Assembly (NCBI RefSeq): GCF_030268205.1
Contig: NZ_BSQF01000001.1
Location: forward strand, 1,408,649 to 1,472,648
DNA: 64,000 nucleotides
Direction: 5' to 3'
Source: Allomuricauda sp. NBRC 101325
GTDB taxonomy: Bacteria; Bacteroidota; Bacteroidia; Flavobacteriales; Flavobacteriaceae
Both the position numbers and the translations under genes were made by a program. The notes under the pieces are model-generated. The model saw nothing but the letters and a program-made list of their open reading frames with translations. It did no database searches and was not told where the DNA came from. Positions 42,408 through 51,721 of this stretch are shown piece after piece; position 1 is the stretch's first letter, and each line of letters opens with the position of its first letter.

Positions 42408-43136
42408 ATGAATCTCGTCATCGACATAGGGAATACATTGGTCAAATACGCTGTTTTTGAGAACAGAAGGATGATTTTTGACCAAAGTTCCGAGTCAGGA
42501 GTTTTTCTTTCCAAGATCAAGGAACTTTTTGAACTCTACCCTAAAATTCGGAAGGCCATTATTTCCTCTGTTGGGCCTTTGGACCGAAAAGAACGGGATA
42601 TTGTTGCCATGTTTTGCAAGGTGCATGTGCTTAGCAATACCTCTAAGGTTCCGTTTAAAAATAGCTATGCTACCCCAGAGACCTTGGGTGTGGACCGGTT
42701 GGCCTTGGCCACGGCGGCTTTCTATCAAAATCCTAGAGGGAACACTTTGGTCATCGATGCCGGCACCTGCATTACCTACGATATGGTGAACAATTTTGGC
42801 GAGTATGTGGGCGGGGCCATTTCCCCGGGGGTTCAGATGCGCTATAATGCCATGCACAACCAAACTGCAGGGCTTCCACAATTAAAACCAGACGACTTTT
42901 TGGATTTTATCGGCAATTCCACCGCCAGTTGTATGCACAGTGGTGTGATCAACGGTGTGGCAAGGGAAGTTGACGGTGTTATTGAACAATATGTGTCTCG
43001 CTTTCAAGATTTAACAGTTATTTTAACAGGGGGAGACTCCCATTTTTTTGCCAAAAGGCTAAAAAACACCATATTTGCGAACTCCAAATTTCTCTTGGAG
43101 GGGCTTAATTGCCTACTGGAATACAACACAAACTGA
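42408..43136 (+). CDS. coaX: Type III pantothenate kinase
   Basis: A 242-residue ASKHA-fold kinase doing the first step of coenzyme A synthesis. Signatures: DIGNTLVKYAVF at residues 5-16, GVDRLALATAA near 96, DAGTCITYD near 119 and GGAISPGVQMR near 136. The family is insensitive to CoA feedback and needs a monovalent cation. It leads a cluster: the next gene begins directly after its stop. Confidence 0.95.
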   Translation: MNLVIDIGNTLVKYAVFENRRMIFDQSSESGVFLSKIKELFELYPKIRKAIISSVGPLDRKERDIVAMFCKVHVLSNTSKVPFKNSYATPETLGVDRLALATAAFYQNPRGNTLVIDAGTCITYDMVNNFGEYVGGAISPGVQMRYNAMHNQTAGLPQLKPDDFLDFIGNSTASCMHSGVINGVAREVDGVIEQYVSRFQDLTVILTGGDSHFFAKRLKNTIFANSKFLLEGLNCLLEYNTN

Positions 43137-44402
43137 ATGATTAAAAAACTTTTGATCGCATTTATTTGCGTGACTGCCCATGGTCTGTTTGCGCAAAACG
43201 GAACCATTTCGCCCTATTCCTATTTTGGTATTGGTGATTCAAGGGACAACGGAACGGTAGAAAACCAAATGATGGGTGGAGTGAGCATGTACGGTGATAG
43301 TATACATGTGAACCTGACCAACCCTGCAGCCTATTCCAAGCTACTAACCACTGCATATACAGCTGCTATTTCGCACAAGGAATACCGATTGAAAAATTGG
43401 ACGGAGGAACAAAATACCTCTGTGACCAATTTGGACTATTTGGCGATTGGTTTCCCATTGGCAAAAAATGTTGGTGCAGGTTTTGGGATCATGCCCTATT
43501 CATCTGTTGGTTATGGTTTAAGAGCAACCTCAAACACAAATCAGGATGCCGAAATTTCCAGTGCTTTTACAGGTAGCGGAGGTTTGAACAAATTGTTTGC
43601 ATCCGTGGGTTTTGAACCTATAAAGGATGTAAGTCTAGGAGTTACGGTAAATTTCAATTTTGGAACGCTCGATTATGAGCGTATTCAAAGTGTGGAAGAT
43701 GTGCAATTTGGAACCTATGACCGCAGGGAGTCAAGAGTCAATGGTTATGATTTTAATTATGCGCTAAACTATACCCCTACAATTAAGGATAAGTATACTT
43801 TGTATGCCTCCGTATTGGTAAACACCCAAGGGAACTTGGTTTCGGAGAATTCACAGACCATTGGATCGTTCTCATTGAGCACTGGGGAAGATGTGGAGAC
43901 CATCGAGGTTAATTTGGACAGTCAAAATTTGAAGCATACCGAACTTAAGGTGCCGACCGAAACCACACTGGGTTTGGGATTTGGGGAAGATAAAAAGTGG
44001 TTCTTGGGTGCGGAGTACAGCTTTCAAAAAATGAGCAATTTTGAAAATACGTTTTTGGGCTTGAGCAATCTAACCTATAACGATGCCAATACCTATGCCT
44101 TTGGTGGATATTGGGTTCCGGACTACAGGTCGCTTACTGGCTACTTTAATAGGGTTACCTACCGAGCGGGATTGCGATACGATAAAAGTGGTATGGTTGT
44201 AAACGATAAAGAAATAAACAACTTTGGCATAACTTTTGGATTGGGTCTACCGTTAAGCGGAAACTTTTCAAACCTTAACCTTGGATTTGAATTGGGCAGA
44301 CGCGGAACAACAGATGCAAACCTTATTGAGGAAAGCTATCTAAAAGTGAATATTGGATTATCGTTAAATGACCGTTGGTTTCGTAAAACAAAAATTAATT
44401 GA
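43137..44402 (+). CDS. Outer-membrane beta-barrel protein
   Basis: A 421-residue protein with a signal peptide (MIKKLLIAFICVTAHGLFAQ), then an N-terminal NGTISPYSYFGIGD region and about twelve or more amphipathic strands. It resembles FadL-type or flavobacterial outer-membrane transporters of unknown substrate. It follows coaX without a gap and precedes a TPR protein, lptC and other envelope genes, so a role in outer-membrane biogenesis is possible. Confidence 0.82.
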   Translation: MIKKLLIAFICVTAHGLFAQNGTISPYSYFGIGDSRDNGTVENQMMGGVSMYGDSIHVNLTNPAAYSKLLTTAYTAAISHKEYRLKNWTEEQNTSVTNLDYLAIGFPLAKNVGAGFGIMPYSSVGYGLRATSNTNQDAEISSAFTGSGGLNKLFASVGFEPIKDVSLGVTVNFNFGTLDYERIQSVEDVQFGTYDRRESRVNGYDFNYALNYTPTIKDKYTLYASVLVNTQGNLVSENSQTIGSFSLSTGEDVETIEVNLDSQNLKHTELKVPTETTLGLGFGEDKKWFLGAEYSFQKMSNFENTFLGLSNLTYNDANTYAFGGYWVPDYRSLTGYFNRVTYRAGLRYDKSGMVVNDKEINNFGITFGLGLPLSGNFSNLNLGFELGRRGTTDANLIEESYLKVNIGLSLNDRWFRKTKIN

Positions 44403-44504
44403 TCTAAAAATTTTTAATAATTTCATAAATAACCACCCATTACTGATCCATTTTCAGGATTTTTTAATGAAAATTTGTACTTTAACCGCTTTAAAATTAA
44501 GAAG

Positions 44505-45875
44505 ATGAAAAAGAGACACTACTTAACAATGTTATTGATCCTTATGTTGACGGGATTAAGTAATGCCCAGGCACAAAACCCCGAGTGCATGACCAATCTT
44601 TCCATTTATGCCGAGCACGTAAAGGTGAAAAACTACGATGCTGCCTACGAGCCTTGGAAGATGGTTTATGAAAGTTGTCCTGATATCAACAAGGCGAACT
44701 TTTCATATGGCGAAAGAATTCTAAAACATAAAGTTGAGAGTTCTTCTGGAGCAGATAAAGATGGCTACGTCCAAGATTTGATTGCTCTTTACGATAACAG
44801 CATCAAATATTTTCCATCCAATTATTCAAAAGCTGATGTTGCCATCGATAAAGCGCTTTTGATGTATGATGAGAAAATGGCTTCTGATGAAGAAATCTAC
44901 AATATGTTGGATAAAGGTTTTAAAGAAGACCCTGCTAATTTCGACAACCCTAAGGCACTTTACCTTTATTTCTCAAGTTTGGTGGATTTACATGGTGCAG
45001 GTAAAAAGGATTTGCAAGATGTGTTCGATACCTATGATAATGTAACAGGCAAACTTGATGAGGAAAACCAAAAGTTGACAGATGTTGTAACAAAATTACT
45101 TCCTAAAGATTCATTGGGTACAATAACTTCTAAAGAAAAGCAGCAGTTAAAAGCTGCAACTGTTAACTCTGAATCATTTGGAAAAGTTGCTTCTAGTGTT
45201 GATTCCAAATTGGGTGCTTTGGCTGATTGTGACAACTTGATTCCTTTATACGAGAAAAATTTCGAAGAGAAAAAGGGAGATGTAAAATGGGTAAAGAGTG
45301 CTGTAGGTAGAATGTACGCCAAAGAATGTACCGACGACCCAATGTTCAAAAAATTGTTCGAAGCCCAGTTGGCTTTGGATCCTTCTGCTGATGCATATGT
45401 TTACGGAGGTGCATTGAAACAAAAGAACGGCGATATGCAAGGGGCTATAGCTGATTATAACAAAGCAGTTGAATTGGAAACGGATTCTTATAAAAAATCG
45501 AACATCCTTTATAAAATTGCAAGCGGAGTAAGGAGAAGCAGTAAGTCCCAAGCAAGAAACTATGCTTTAAAGGCAATTGATGCCAATCCTGCAAACGGAA
45601 GAGCCTATTTGTTGATAGCTAACCTTTATGCAGGAAGTGCAAACGATTGTGGTAGTACTCCTTTCGAAAAAAGAGCTATCTATTGGAAAGCTGCGGAAAT
45701 GGCAAGAAAAGCTGGACGTGTAGATCCTGCATTGAGCGGAACTGCAAGCCAAACTGCTGCTAGTTACGACGCTAAAGCTCCATCCAAAGAAATGATCTTT
45801 AGTTCAGGTAAGGCTGGACAATCCATCACTTTCTCTTGTTGGGTAGGTGGTAGCGTAAAGGTGCCTAGTTTGTAG
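44505..45875 (+). CDS. Secreted TPR-type repeat protein
   Basis: Starts at ATG 44505 (MKKRHYLTMLLILMLTG) with a signal peptide ending AQAQ. The 456-residue product is helical with degenerate TPR units: YDAAYEPWKMVYESCP near residue 45, then GDMQGAIADYNKAVELETDS and ARNYALKAIDANPANGRAYL further on. Codon use favours common codons, suggesting high expression. Probably periplasmic. The spacer before it carries an AATTTGTACTTT element like the one at the arginine leader. The downstream lptC start is 1 bp away. Confidence 0.82.
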   Translation: MKKRHYLTMLLILMLTGLSNAQAQNPECMTNLSIYAEHVKVKNYDAAYEPWKMVYESCPDINKANFSYGERILKHKVESSSGADKDGYVQDLIALYDNSIKYFPSNYSKADVAIDKALLMYDEKMASDEEIYNMLDKGFKEDPANFDNPKALYLYFSSLVDLHGAGKKDLQDVFDTYDNVTGKLDEENQKLTDVVTKLLPKDSLGTITSKEKQQLKAATVNSESFGKVASSVDSKLGALADCDNLIPLYEKNFEEKKGDVKWVKSAVGRMYAKECTDDPMFKKLFEAQLALDPSADAYVYGGALKQKNGDMQGAIADYNKAVELETDSYKKSNILYKIASGVRRSSKSQARNYALKAIDANPANGRAYLLIANLYAGSANDCGSTPFEKRAIYWKAAEMARKAGRVDPALSGTASQTAASYDAKAPSKEMIFSSGKAGQSITFSCWVGGSVKVPSL

Positions 45876-45876
45876 T

Positions 45877-46482
45877 GTGAAACAGACTTCAAAAAATATT
45901 TTTAAATGTTTTGCCACGGTTTTTACCGTGGCAATCCTTTTTATGTCCTGTGGTGACGATTATGAAAGGGTCGGTGAAGAGCGTGTAAAACCCGTATTCC
46001 CTCAAGGCATTGCTCATAATTTTACCTTGACCTATACCGAGACCAAGGAAGCCATGTCGGCCCAAGACTCTGCAGAGTCAAGAATCATAGCTGTGTTGAC
46101 CAGTCCTTTGTCCGAAGATTTCGATAACCAATACTTCAAGTTTAAAAACTTTCCCGAAGGTCTACGAGTGGATTTTTACGACGACAAAGACCAAAAAAGT
46201 GTTGTGGTTGCAGACTATGGCATTGTTTATTCACAAACCAATTTAATAGATTTGCAAGGTAATGTCGTGATCGAGACCCACGACGGGAAAAAATTGGAGA
46301 CCGACCAATTGTTCGTCGATAGAAAGAACAACTGGATTTTTACCGAAGCAGCATTTAAATACACCAATCCCGAGGATGGAACGGTTATGGATGGTGAGGG
46401 AATGGACTTCAATAGGGACTTTAGCTATTTTAAGGCCCACAAGACGTACGGTTTAATGACGATTAAAGAAGAAGACCAATGA
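45877..46482 (+). CDS. lptC: LPS export periplasmic protein LptC
   Basis: A 201-residue LptC-family lipoprotein or membrane-anchored protein: hydrophobic N-terminus with a lipobox-like LFMSC, then the beta-jellyroll region with DGKKLETDQLFVDRKNNWIF near residues 128-147, typical of LptC. It bridges the inner-membrane LptBFG complex to LptA in lipopolysaccharide export. Start GTG at 45877. A perfect 10-bp hairpin followed by a T-rich stretch (45911-45941) lies within its first codons, so its transcription may be attenuated relative to the TPR gene. Confidence 0.85.
   Translation: MKQTSKNIFKCFATVFTVAILFMSCGDDYERVGEERVKPVFPQGIAHNFTLTYTETKEAMSAQDSAESRIIAVLTSPLSEDFDNQYFKFKNFPEGLRVDFYDDKDQKSVVVADYGIVYSQTNLIDLQGNVVIETHDGKKLETDQLFVDRKNNWIFTEAAFKYTNPEDGTVMDGEGMDFNRDFSYFKAHKTYGLMTIKEEDQ
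45911..45941 (+). terminator. Terminator-like hairpin inside the start of lptC
   Basis: TTGCCACGGT and ACCGTGGCAA pair perfectly (10 bp) around TTTT, followed by TCCTTTTT. The structure lies 36 bp after the TPR gene stop and is translated as part of LptC (CFATVFTVAILF). It looks like a dual-use terminator/coding element. Confidence 0.6.
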
Positions 46483-46679
46483 TCAAAGTTTTACGATATA
46501 CCGAATACCTATACTTGGCCGTTGCAGCCATTTCCATTTATAAAGTGGCTACGCTTTGGAGCGTTAGCCCAAAGGAAACATACATTTTCATCTTCTTTGC
46601 AGTGGTGTCGATTGCCATGTTTGCTTTTAGAAGAAGGTATCGAAAACGTTTTGAACAGCGCCAAAAGGATAATCAATAA
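46479..46679 (+). CDS. Small membrane protein in the lptC cluster
   Basis: A 66-residue protein with two hydrophobic segments (YLYLAVAAISIYKVATLW and TYIFIFFAVVSIAMFAF) and a basic tail (RRRYRKRFEQRQKDN). It overlaps lptC by 4 bp (ATGA), so it is translationally coupled. Function unknown. Confidence 0.8.
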   Translation: MIKVLRYTEYLYLAVAAISIYKVATLWSVSPKETYIFIFFAVVSIAMFAFRRRYRKRFEQRQKDNQ

Positions 46680-46684
46680 GTGCA

Positions 46685-47974
46685 TTGGATAGTCCCATTA
46701 TAATTATACTTGTATCTCTCCTGTTTTCAGCATTCTTTTCGGGAATGGAGATAGCCTTTGTCTCTGCAAACAGGATTCATTTAGAAATAGAGAAAAAACA
46801 AGAAGGTTATCTGGCCAAGGTACTTACCCTACTTACCGATAAGCCCTCCAAATTTATAGCGACCATGCTCATTGGCAATAATATTGCCTTGGTGGTCTAT
46901 GGTCTTTTTATGGGAGAGGTGTTGATGAATTGGTTTCAAGGTATGTTGCCTACTGAATCCCAATTTTTGACCACCCTGCTTACCGATTTCAGCTTACTGT
47001 CCCAAACGGTGATTTCCACTTTAGTGATTTTATTGACGGCTGAATTTTTGCCCAAAGTGTTTTTTCAGATTTATGCCAATACCCTGATCAAAGTTTTTGC
47101 GGTTCCGGCGTATGTTTTCTATGTGTTGTTTTCCATAATTTCTTGGTTTGTGATCAAGGTGTCCGATTTTGTGCTTCGCGTATTTTTTAAGACCCAAGGA
47201 GATGAGGTGCAACTGTCGTTTACCAAGTTGGAATTGGGGGACTATATCACAGAACAAATGGAAACCGTGGAAGAAGAGGATGAAGTGGATTCCGAAATCC
47301 AGCTTTTTCAAAATGCATTGCAATTTTCCACCGTGAAGGCTAGGGAGGTAATGGTGCCGCGAACTGAAATTACCGCTGTGGAAATAAACGAAACCACCAA
47401 AAATCTGGTAAAGTTGTTTTCTGAAACAGGCTATTCCAAAATATTGGTCTTTAAAGAAAGTATCGACGAGATCATTGGCTATGTGCATTCCTACGAACTG
47501 TTTAAAAAGCCGAAGACCATTAAAAGTATAATGTTGCCCGTGGAGTTTGTTCCCGAGACCATGTTGATTCAGGATATTTTGAACGTTTTGATCAAAAAGC
47601 GTAAAAGTATGGCCGTGGTTTTGGATGAATATGGAGGAACATCAGGGATATTAACGGTAGAGGATATTATTGAAGAGCTTTTTGGTGAAATTGAGGACGA
47701 ACACGATTCAACCGATCTTCATGAGGAGCAGGTAAGTGAAAATGAATATAAGTTTTCCGCTCGAATGGAGGTGGATTACATCAACGAGAACTATAAATTG
47801 GAGCTTCCGGAAGGTGAGGAGTATGAAACTCTGGGTGGATTGATCGTAAATTTTACAGGTGAGATTCCCGAACAGGACGCCGAGGTCGAAATAGAGGGCT
47901 TTACCTTTAAAATATTGGAAGTGTCCAATACCAAAATAGATTTGGTGAGTGTTCAGGTTCATCCTGAAGATTAA
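46685..47974 (+). CDS. CorC/HlyC-type CBS membrane protein (hemolysin family)
   Basis: A 429-residue protein: DUF21 (CNNM) membrane domain over residues 1-190 with about four membrane segments and the motif SAFFSGMEIAF; a CBS pair (about 200-320) with VMVPRTEI and MAVVLDEYGGTSGILTVEDI; and the CorC_HlyC domain at the C-terminus. This family is linked to Mg2+/Co2+ transport. The start is a TTG at 46685, because the first in-frame ATG (46742) would cut the membrane segment; the spacing of 5 bp to the previous gene fits. Confidence 0.9.
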   Translation: MDSPIIIILVSLLFSAFFSGMEIAFVSANRIHLEIEKKQEGYLAKVLTLLTDKPSKFIATMLIGNNIALVVYGLFMGEVLMNWFQGMLPTESQFLTTLLTDFSLLSQTVISTLVILLTAEFLPKVFFQIYANTLIKVFAVPAYVFYVLFSIISWFVIKVSDFVLRVFFKTQGDEVQLSFTKLELGDYITEQMETVEEEDEVDSEIQLFQNALQFSTVKAREVMVPRTEITAVEINETTKNLVKLFSETGYSKILVFKESIDEIIGYVHSYELFKKPKTIKSIMLPVEFVPETMLIQDILNVLIKKRKSMAVVLDEYGGTSGILTVEDIIEELFGEIEDEHDSTDLHEEQVSENEYKFSARMEVDYINENYKLELPEGEEYETLGGLIVNFTGEIPEQDAEVEIEGFTFKILEVSNTKIDLVSVQVHPED

Positions 47975-48058
47975 TAATTTCCACCCCTTTTTTGGCTTTC
48001 CTATTTGAAAAGAAAGTGGTATTTTCGCCCACTGAAATTAAAGAAAACAAGCAGTAAA

Positions 48059-50179
48059 ATGGCAATATTAGAGAATATTAGAAAACGAACAACTGTTCTG
48101 ATTCTTATTATTGGTTTGGCGTTGTTCGCATTTGTAATATCGGGAGTTTTCAGCAGCAGTAATTTTTCTGGTGGAAAAGTTGGCTCCTCGGTTGCAGAGG
48201 TAAATGGGGAAGATATTTCCATTGACGAATTTAGAGCTGAAGTTGAAACGGCATCCAGAAGATATGGACCTACCGTTACTTCTACCCAATTGGTGAACAT
48301 GATCTATGATCAAGAAATCCGTAAGACCCTTTTGAACCAACAGTTCGAAGATTTGGGTATCGATGTGGAAAGTGACCAGATCATTGAGTTCGTAAAAACT
48401 TCGGGATATGCTCAAATACCTGATTTCTTGGACGAGAATGGATTTTTCAACGAAACAATTTTCCGTAGTGCCATTGCCGATTGGAAAGCCAATGATCCAT
48501 TGCGATACGATGCTTGGTTGCAAGATGAAAAGGCCATCATACAGGCTGCAAAAGAAAGCATTTACTTCAACTTGATCAGAGGTGGGGTAGGAGCTACCTT
48601 GACCGAAGGTAAATTGGATTACAAATTGGCCAACGACAAAGTTGGTATAGAGTACGTGCGTGTTCCTTACACATCCATTCCAGATAGTACCATTGAAGTT
48701 TCCAAGAGTGAAATCCAAGCATATATCGACGAGCATAAAAAATTGTTCGAGCAAGGTAAAGCTCGAGATATCCGTTTTGTGTACTTCGAAGAGAAACCAT
48801 CTGCTGAAGATGAGAACGCTGTAAAAGAAGCCATTACTGCCCTTATGGAGGATGTGGTTGAGTATTCGGAGGCTAAAGATGCCAACGATACCATCAAAGG
48901 ATTTAAAAACACCACCGATATGGTTGCCTTCTTGGACAGAAATTCAGACACTAAATACGATACCATATACAAAGCCAAAAAGGACCTTCCTTCTGTTGTT
49001 GCAGATACTTTGTTCACTTTGGAAATTGGAGATATCTATGGTCCTTACAAGGATGGGGATTTTTATAAAGTTTCCAAAATCATGGGTAAAAAAGCCAATG
49101 GTTCCGTAAAGGCTAGCCACATTCTTATTGGGTGGGCAGGAGCCGAGCGTGTGAGTCCAACAGTTACCCGTACCAAAGAGGAAGCCGAAGTTAAAGCTAA
49201 AGAATTGTTGGCTGAGGCTAAAAAGGCGGATGTTCAATTTACCACTTTGGCAAGAGACAACTCCGATGGACCTTCTGCACCTAGAGGTGGAGATTTAGGA
49301 TATTTCCAGGAGGGTGTTATGGCAGATGCCTTTAATGATTTTAGTTTCGGAAACCCAGTTGGAACCATCGGTTTGGTTGAAACACAGTTTGGATACCACA
49401 TTGTAAAAGTGGATGACAAACAGGATATCCTTCAAATAGCTACTTTGGCCAGGGCCATCGAGCCTTCTGAAGAAACGATCAATACCCTATTTACCGATGC
49501 GACCAAATTTGAGATGGCAACTACCGATGCGGCAGCTGAGAATTTTGGCGATATCGCTAGAGAAAGCAACTATACCATACGTCCAGTGAATAAAATCAAA
49601 GAAATGGAAGAAAACCTTCCTGGACTTGGTGCACAACGCAGTATTGTACAGTGGGTATTCAATGATGAAACCAGTGTGGGTGATATTCAGCGTTTCAATG
49701 TTAACAATGGGTATGCAGTGGTTCAGTTGACCAAGAAGTACCAAAAAGGGGTAATGTCTCCTGAGGATGCTTCTTTCATCGCCTTGCCGGAAATTAGAAA
49801 AGAGCGTAAGGCGGCACAAATTATTGCTGCAAACCAAGGTAAGGCTTTGGATGCCATCGCTTCGGATAACAATGTTACCGTGAGTACAGCTTCTGCATTG
49901 ACCATTAAATCCCCGACCATTCCGGGATCTGGAAGGGAGCCATTGGTGGTTGGAACAGCATTTGCTTTGGAGCAAGGTCAGACTTCAAGTTTGATCAAAG
50001 GAAATACAGGAGTATTCTTGGTAAAAGTGACCAATAAAACTGCTGCTCCAGAAGTGGACAACTATAGCACTTATGCACAAAGCTTACAGACCAGTGCTGC
50101 TGCAACCGTAAACGGTGCGGTATACAATGCGCTAAGGGATAAAGCTGAAATAGAAGATAACAGAGCTACTTTTTATTAG
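48059..50179 (+). CDS. Peptidyl-prolyl isomerase, PpiD/SurA-like
   Basis: About 706 residues from ATG 48059 (MAILENIRKRTTVLILIIGL). One N-terminal membrane segment anchors it in the inner membrane. An N-terminal SurA_N-type helical region follows, and a parvulin rotamase domain lies at about residues 350-455 (KASHILIGW, then GPSAPRGGDLGYF and FGYHIVKV). It likely helps outer-membrane proteins fold in the periplasm, in line with neighbouring lptC and barrel genes. The C-terminal third is another helical/beta part of unknown role. Ends at a bidirectional terminator. Confidence 0.92.
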   Translation: MAILENIRKRTTVLILIIGLALFAFVISGVFSSSNFSGGKVGSSVAEVNGEDISIDEFRAEVETASRRYGPTVTSTQLVNMIYDQEIRKTLLNQQFEDLGIDVESDQIIEFVKTSGYAQIPDFLDENGFFNETIFRSAIADWKANDPLRYDAWLQDEKAIIQAAKESIYFNLIRGGVGATLTEGKLDYKLANDKVGIEYVRVPYTSIPDSTIEVSKSEIQAYIDEHKKLFEQGKARDIRFVYFEEKPSAEDENAVKEAITALMEDVVEYSEAKDANDTIKGFKNTTDMVAFLDRNSDTKYDTIYKAKKDLPSVVADTLFTLEIGDIYGPYKDGDFYKVSKIMGKKANGSVKASHILIGWAGAERVSPTVTRTKEEAEVKAKELLAEAKKADVQFTTLARDNSDGPSAPRGGDLGYFQEGVMADAFNDFSFGNPVGTIGLVETQFGYHIVKVDDKQDILQIATLARAIEPSEETINTLFTDATKFEMATTDAAAENFGDIARESNYTIRPVNKIKEMEENLPGLGAQRSIVQWVFNDETSVGDIQRFNVNNGYAVVQLTKKYQKGVMSPEDASFIALPEIRKERKAAQIIAANQGKALDAIASDNNVTVSTASALTIKSPTIPGSGREPLVVGTAFALEQGQTSSLIKGNTGVFLVKVTNKTAAPEVDNYSTYAQSLQTSAAATVNGAVYNALRDKAEIEDNRATFY

Positions 50180-50198
50180 TAGTTGAATTATATAGTAT

Positions 50199-50230
50199 AA
50201 AAAAAGCCTCCTTTTAAGGAGGCTTTTTTA
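50199..50230 (+). terminator. Bidirectional terminator between ppiD-like gene and 50231 gene
   Basis: AAAAGCCTCC and GGAGGCTTTT pair around TTTTAA, with A/T tracts on both sides. The two flanking genes converge here. Confidence 0.9.
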
Positions 50231-50842
50231 TTATTTGCTTTCAGGCTCATCCCATTTCATTTTGTAGCAGATGCATGTTATTCTTCCCGATGAATCCAAA
50301 CTTATTTCAAAGCCTTGTTTGGTTCTAAAATAGGCATCACGTAAAAAGTACCATTTCCCATTTTTATAAAAGAACTCCCTTTTATTGGGTTTCCAATCGG
50401 GGAGTGGATAAATATGGTCCAAAAGTATCTCAAATTCTGGGGCCGATTGTTCATTTAAAATGAAATCGAACTTTATATAACTGGTAAGCTCTGGTAATTG
50501 GGTGGTTTCTCTAATACTTTCAAATGTGGTCACCAAGGAATCAGTGTCGATTACAATAAACTCATTGGTGCGCTCACTTTTATTACCATATAAATTATGG
50601 GTCTGAAGTTCTATATGATAAGCCTTGTACTTTAGAATCTTTTGTACCGCAGGAACCGTAATTTCGGAATAGGTTCGTTGACAGTTCTCGAGCATAAAAT
50701 TATCCAGTCGAGCAGTTGTTAAAGAATCTGTTTGGGCCAATATAATAGGTGCTTGAACAAGTAGTACACCAAAAAGGCAATTACGAGCAAAGGTATTTTT
50801 GATTTGGGCCATATCTTTTGCTTTTGAGTTAATACCAAACAT
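50231..50842 (-). CDS. Secreted protein of unknown function
   Basis: About 193-203 residues; ATG 50842 or, more likely, 50812 (MAQIKNTFARNCLFG), which gives a signal-like N-terminus ending in LAQTDS. The mature part has many beta stretches and a CICYKMKW end. Function unknown. Upstream at 50873-50903 lies a degenerate copy of the 21-bp-spaced repeat found before three other genes. Confidence 0.7.
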   Translation of the reverse strand: MFGINSKAKDMAQIKNTFARNCLFGVLLVQAPIILAQTDSLTTARLDNFMLENCQRTYSEITVPAVQKILKYKAYHIELQTHNLYGNKSERTNEFIVIDTDSLVTTFESIRETTQLPELTSYIKFDFILNEQSAPEFEILLDHIYPLPDWKPNKREFFYKNGKWYFLRDAYFRTKQGFEISLDSSGRITCICYKMKWDEPESK

Positions 50843-50872
50843 AAAGTCAAATTCCCATAGATATAGCTCCCA

Positions 50873-50903
50873 ATTGACGAATGGGTGGTTTGGGTTTATG
50901 GAA
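50873..50903 (-). promoter_or_regulatory. Putative operator: repeats 21 bp apart (copy 3)
   Basis: ATTGACGAAT (50873-50882) and the weaker GTTTATGGAA (50894-50903) lie 21 bp apart, 30 bp upstream of ATG 50842 (60 bp from 50812). Same arrangement as copies 1, 2 and 4. Confidence 0.45.
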
Positions 50904-50949
50904 TTGGAACTAATTAGCGTATGATTTGTAACCTGATGGATGTATTGAA

Positions 50950-51618
50950 CTAAAAAAAATAGGATATAACTTTAATTACATCTTTTTCATCTTTCATGTT
51001 CAAATTGTTATACTTAATATATTTTTTTACCTGTTTTTGTTTGTCACCAAAAAGACTCAGTATTGATTTTGTGCCAAGATCAAAGGATTTAACTATTGCT
51101 TCATCTTTCTTCAGATAATAGTGGTGCGATAGTTTGTACTTATCATTTTCGGTTGTACCCTTCATGACATTGGTGTGTCCTTTTTGAATTTGACAGAAAA
51201 AGGTCTTGAACAATGTTGCGTTCCCTTTTTGCCATAAGACCTCATGTAAATTGTTGTCAATTTGTTTTTTGAATTTATGACCTCCAATGCTTAGGGAGTC
51301 AATGACTGATTTTTCCAATATCAGAATAGAGTCATTATTAAGTTTAAAAACTACATCATTATTAAAGGCGTCGATATTTAAGCCTTTGGTAATGTATACT
51401 TTACCACTTACAAAGACCTTTCCATTATTTGCAAAATCATTCAGAACAAATCGTGTTCCATCAATTTTTTTATCTGGAGTTTGGAAGGCATTCGTGTTAC
51501 TTGATAAAATTGGATGGTAATTATACATTTGGCCAGATCTTAAATTTGAATTATTTTTTTGACCGTAAATAGCAGATAAACAGTGTGTTAATAGGATGAA
51601 TGCAAATATTTTTTTCAT
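50950..51618 (-). CDS. Secreted protein of unknown function
   Basis: A 222-residue protein with a signal peptide (MKKIFAFILLTHCLSAIYGQ), rich in Asn and Lys, beta-type mature part (GKVFVSGKVYITKGLNIDAF). No domain recognised. It lies downstream of the SusD gene but after a strong terminator, so it is likely expressed on its own. Confidence 0.65.
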   Translation of the reverse strand: MKKIFAFILLTHCLSAIYGQKNNSNLRSGQMYNYHPILSSNTNAFQTPDKKIDGTRFVLNDFANNGKVFVSGKVYITKGLNIDAFNNDVVFKLNNDSILILEKSVIDSLSIGGHKFKKQIDNNLHEVLWQKGNATLFKTFFCQIQKGHTNVMKGTTENDKYKLSHHYYLKKDEAIVKSFDLGTKSILSLFGDKQKQVKKYIKYNNLNMKDEKDVIKVISYFF

Positions 51619-51658
51619 GTTTTATTGATTTGAAAATGATAAATTTAGGAGACAAAAA

Positions 51659-51691
51659 AATCCAGAACCTTTTGAATTGTTCTGGATTTTT
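51659..51691 (-). terminator. Terminator after susD-like gene
   Basis: AATCCAGAAC and GTTCTGGATT pair around CTTTTGAATT, followed on the minus strand by a T-run; 30 bp past the stop at 51722. Confidence 0.85.
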
Positions 51692-51721
51692 AATAAATCA
51701 TTGGAATAGTAGGGTTACAAT

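Noticed and set aside
45942..46482. lptC starting at ATG 45942 after the hairpin
   Set aside because: That would remove the hydrophobic N-terminus and most of the lipobox, so the GTG at 45877 is better.
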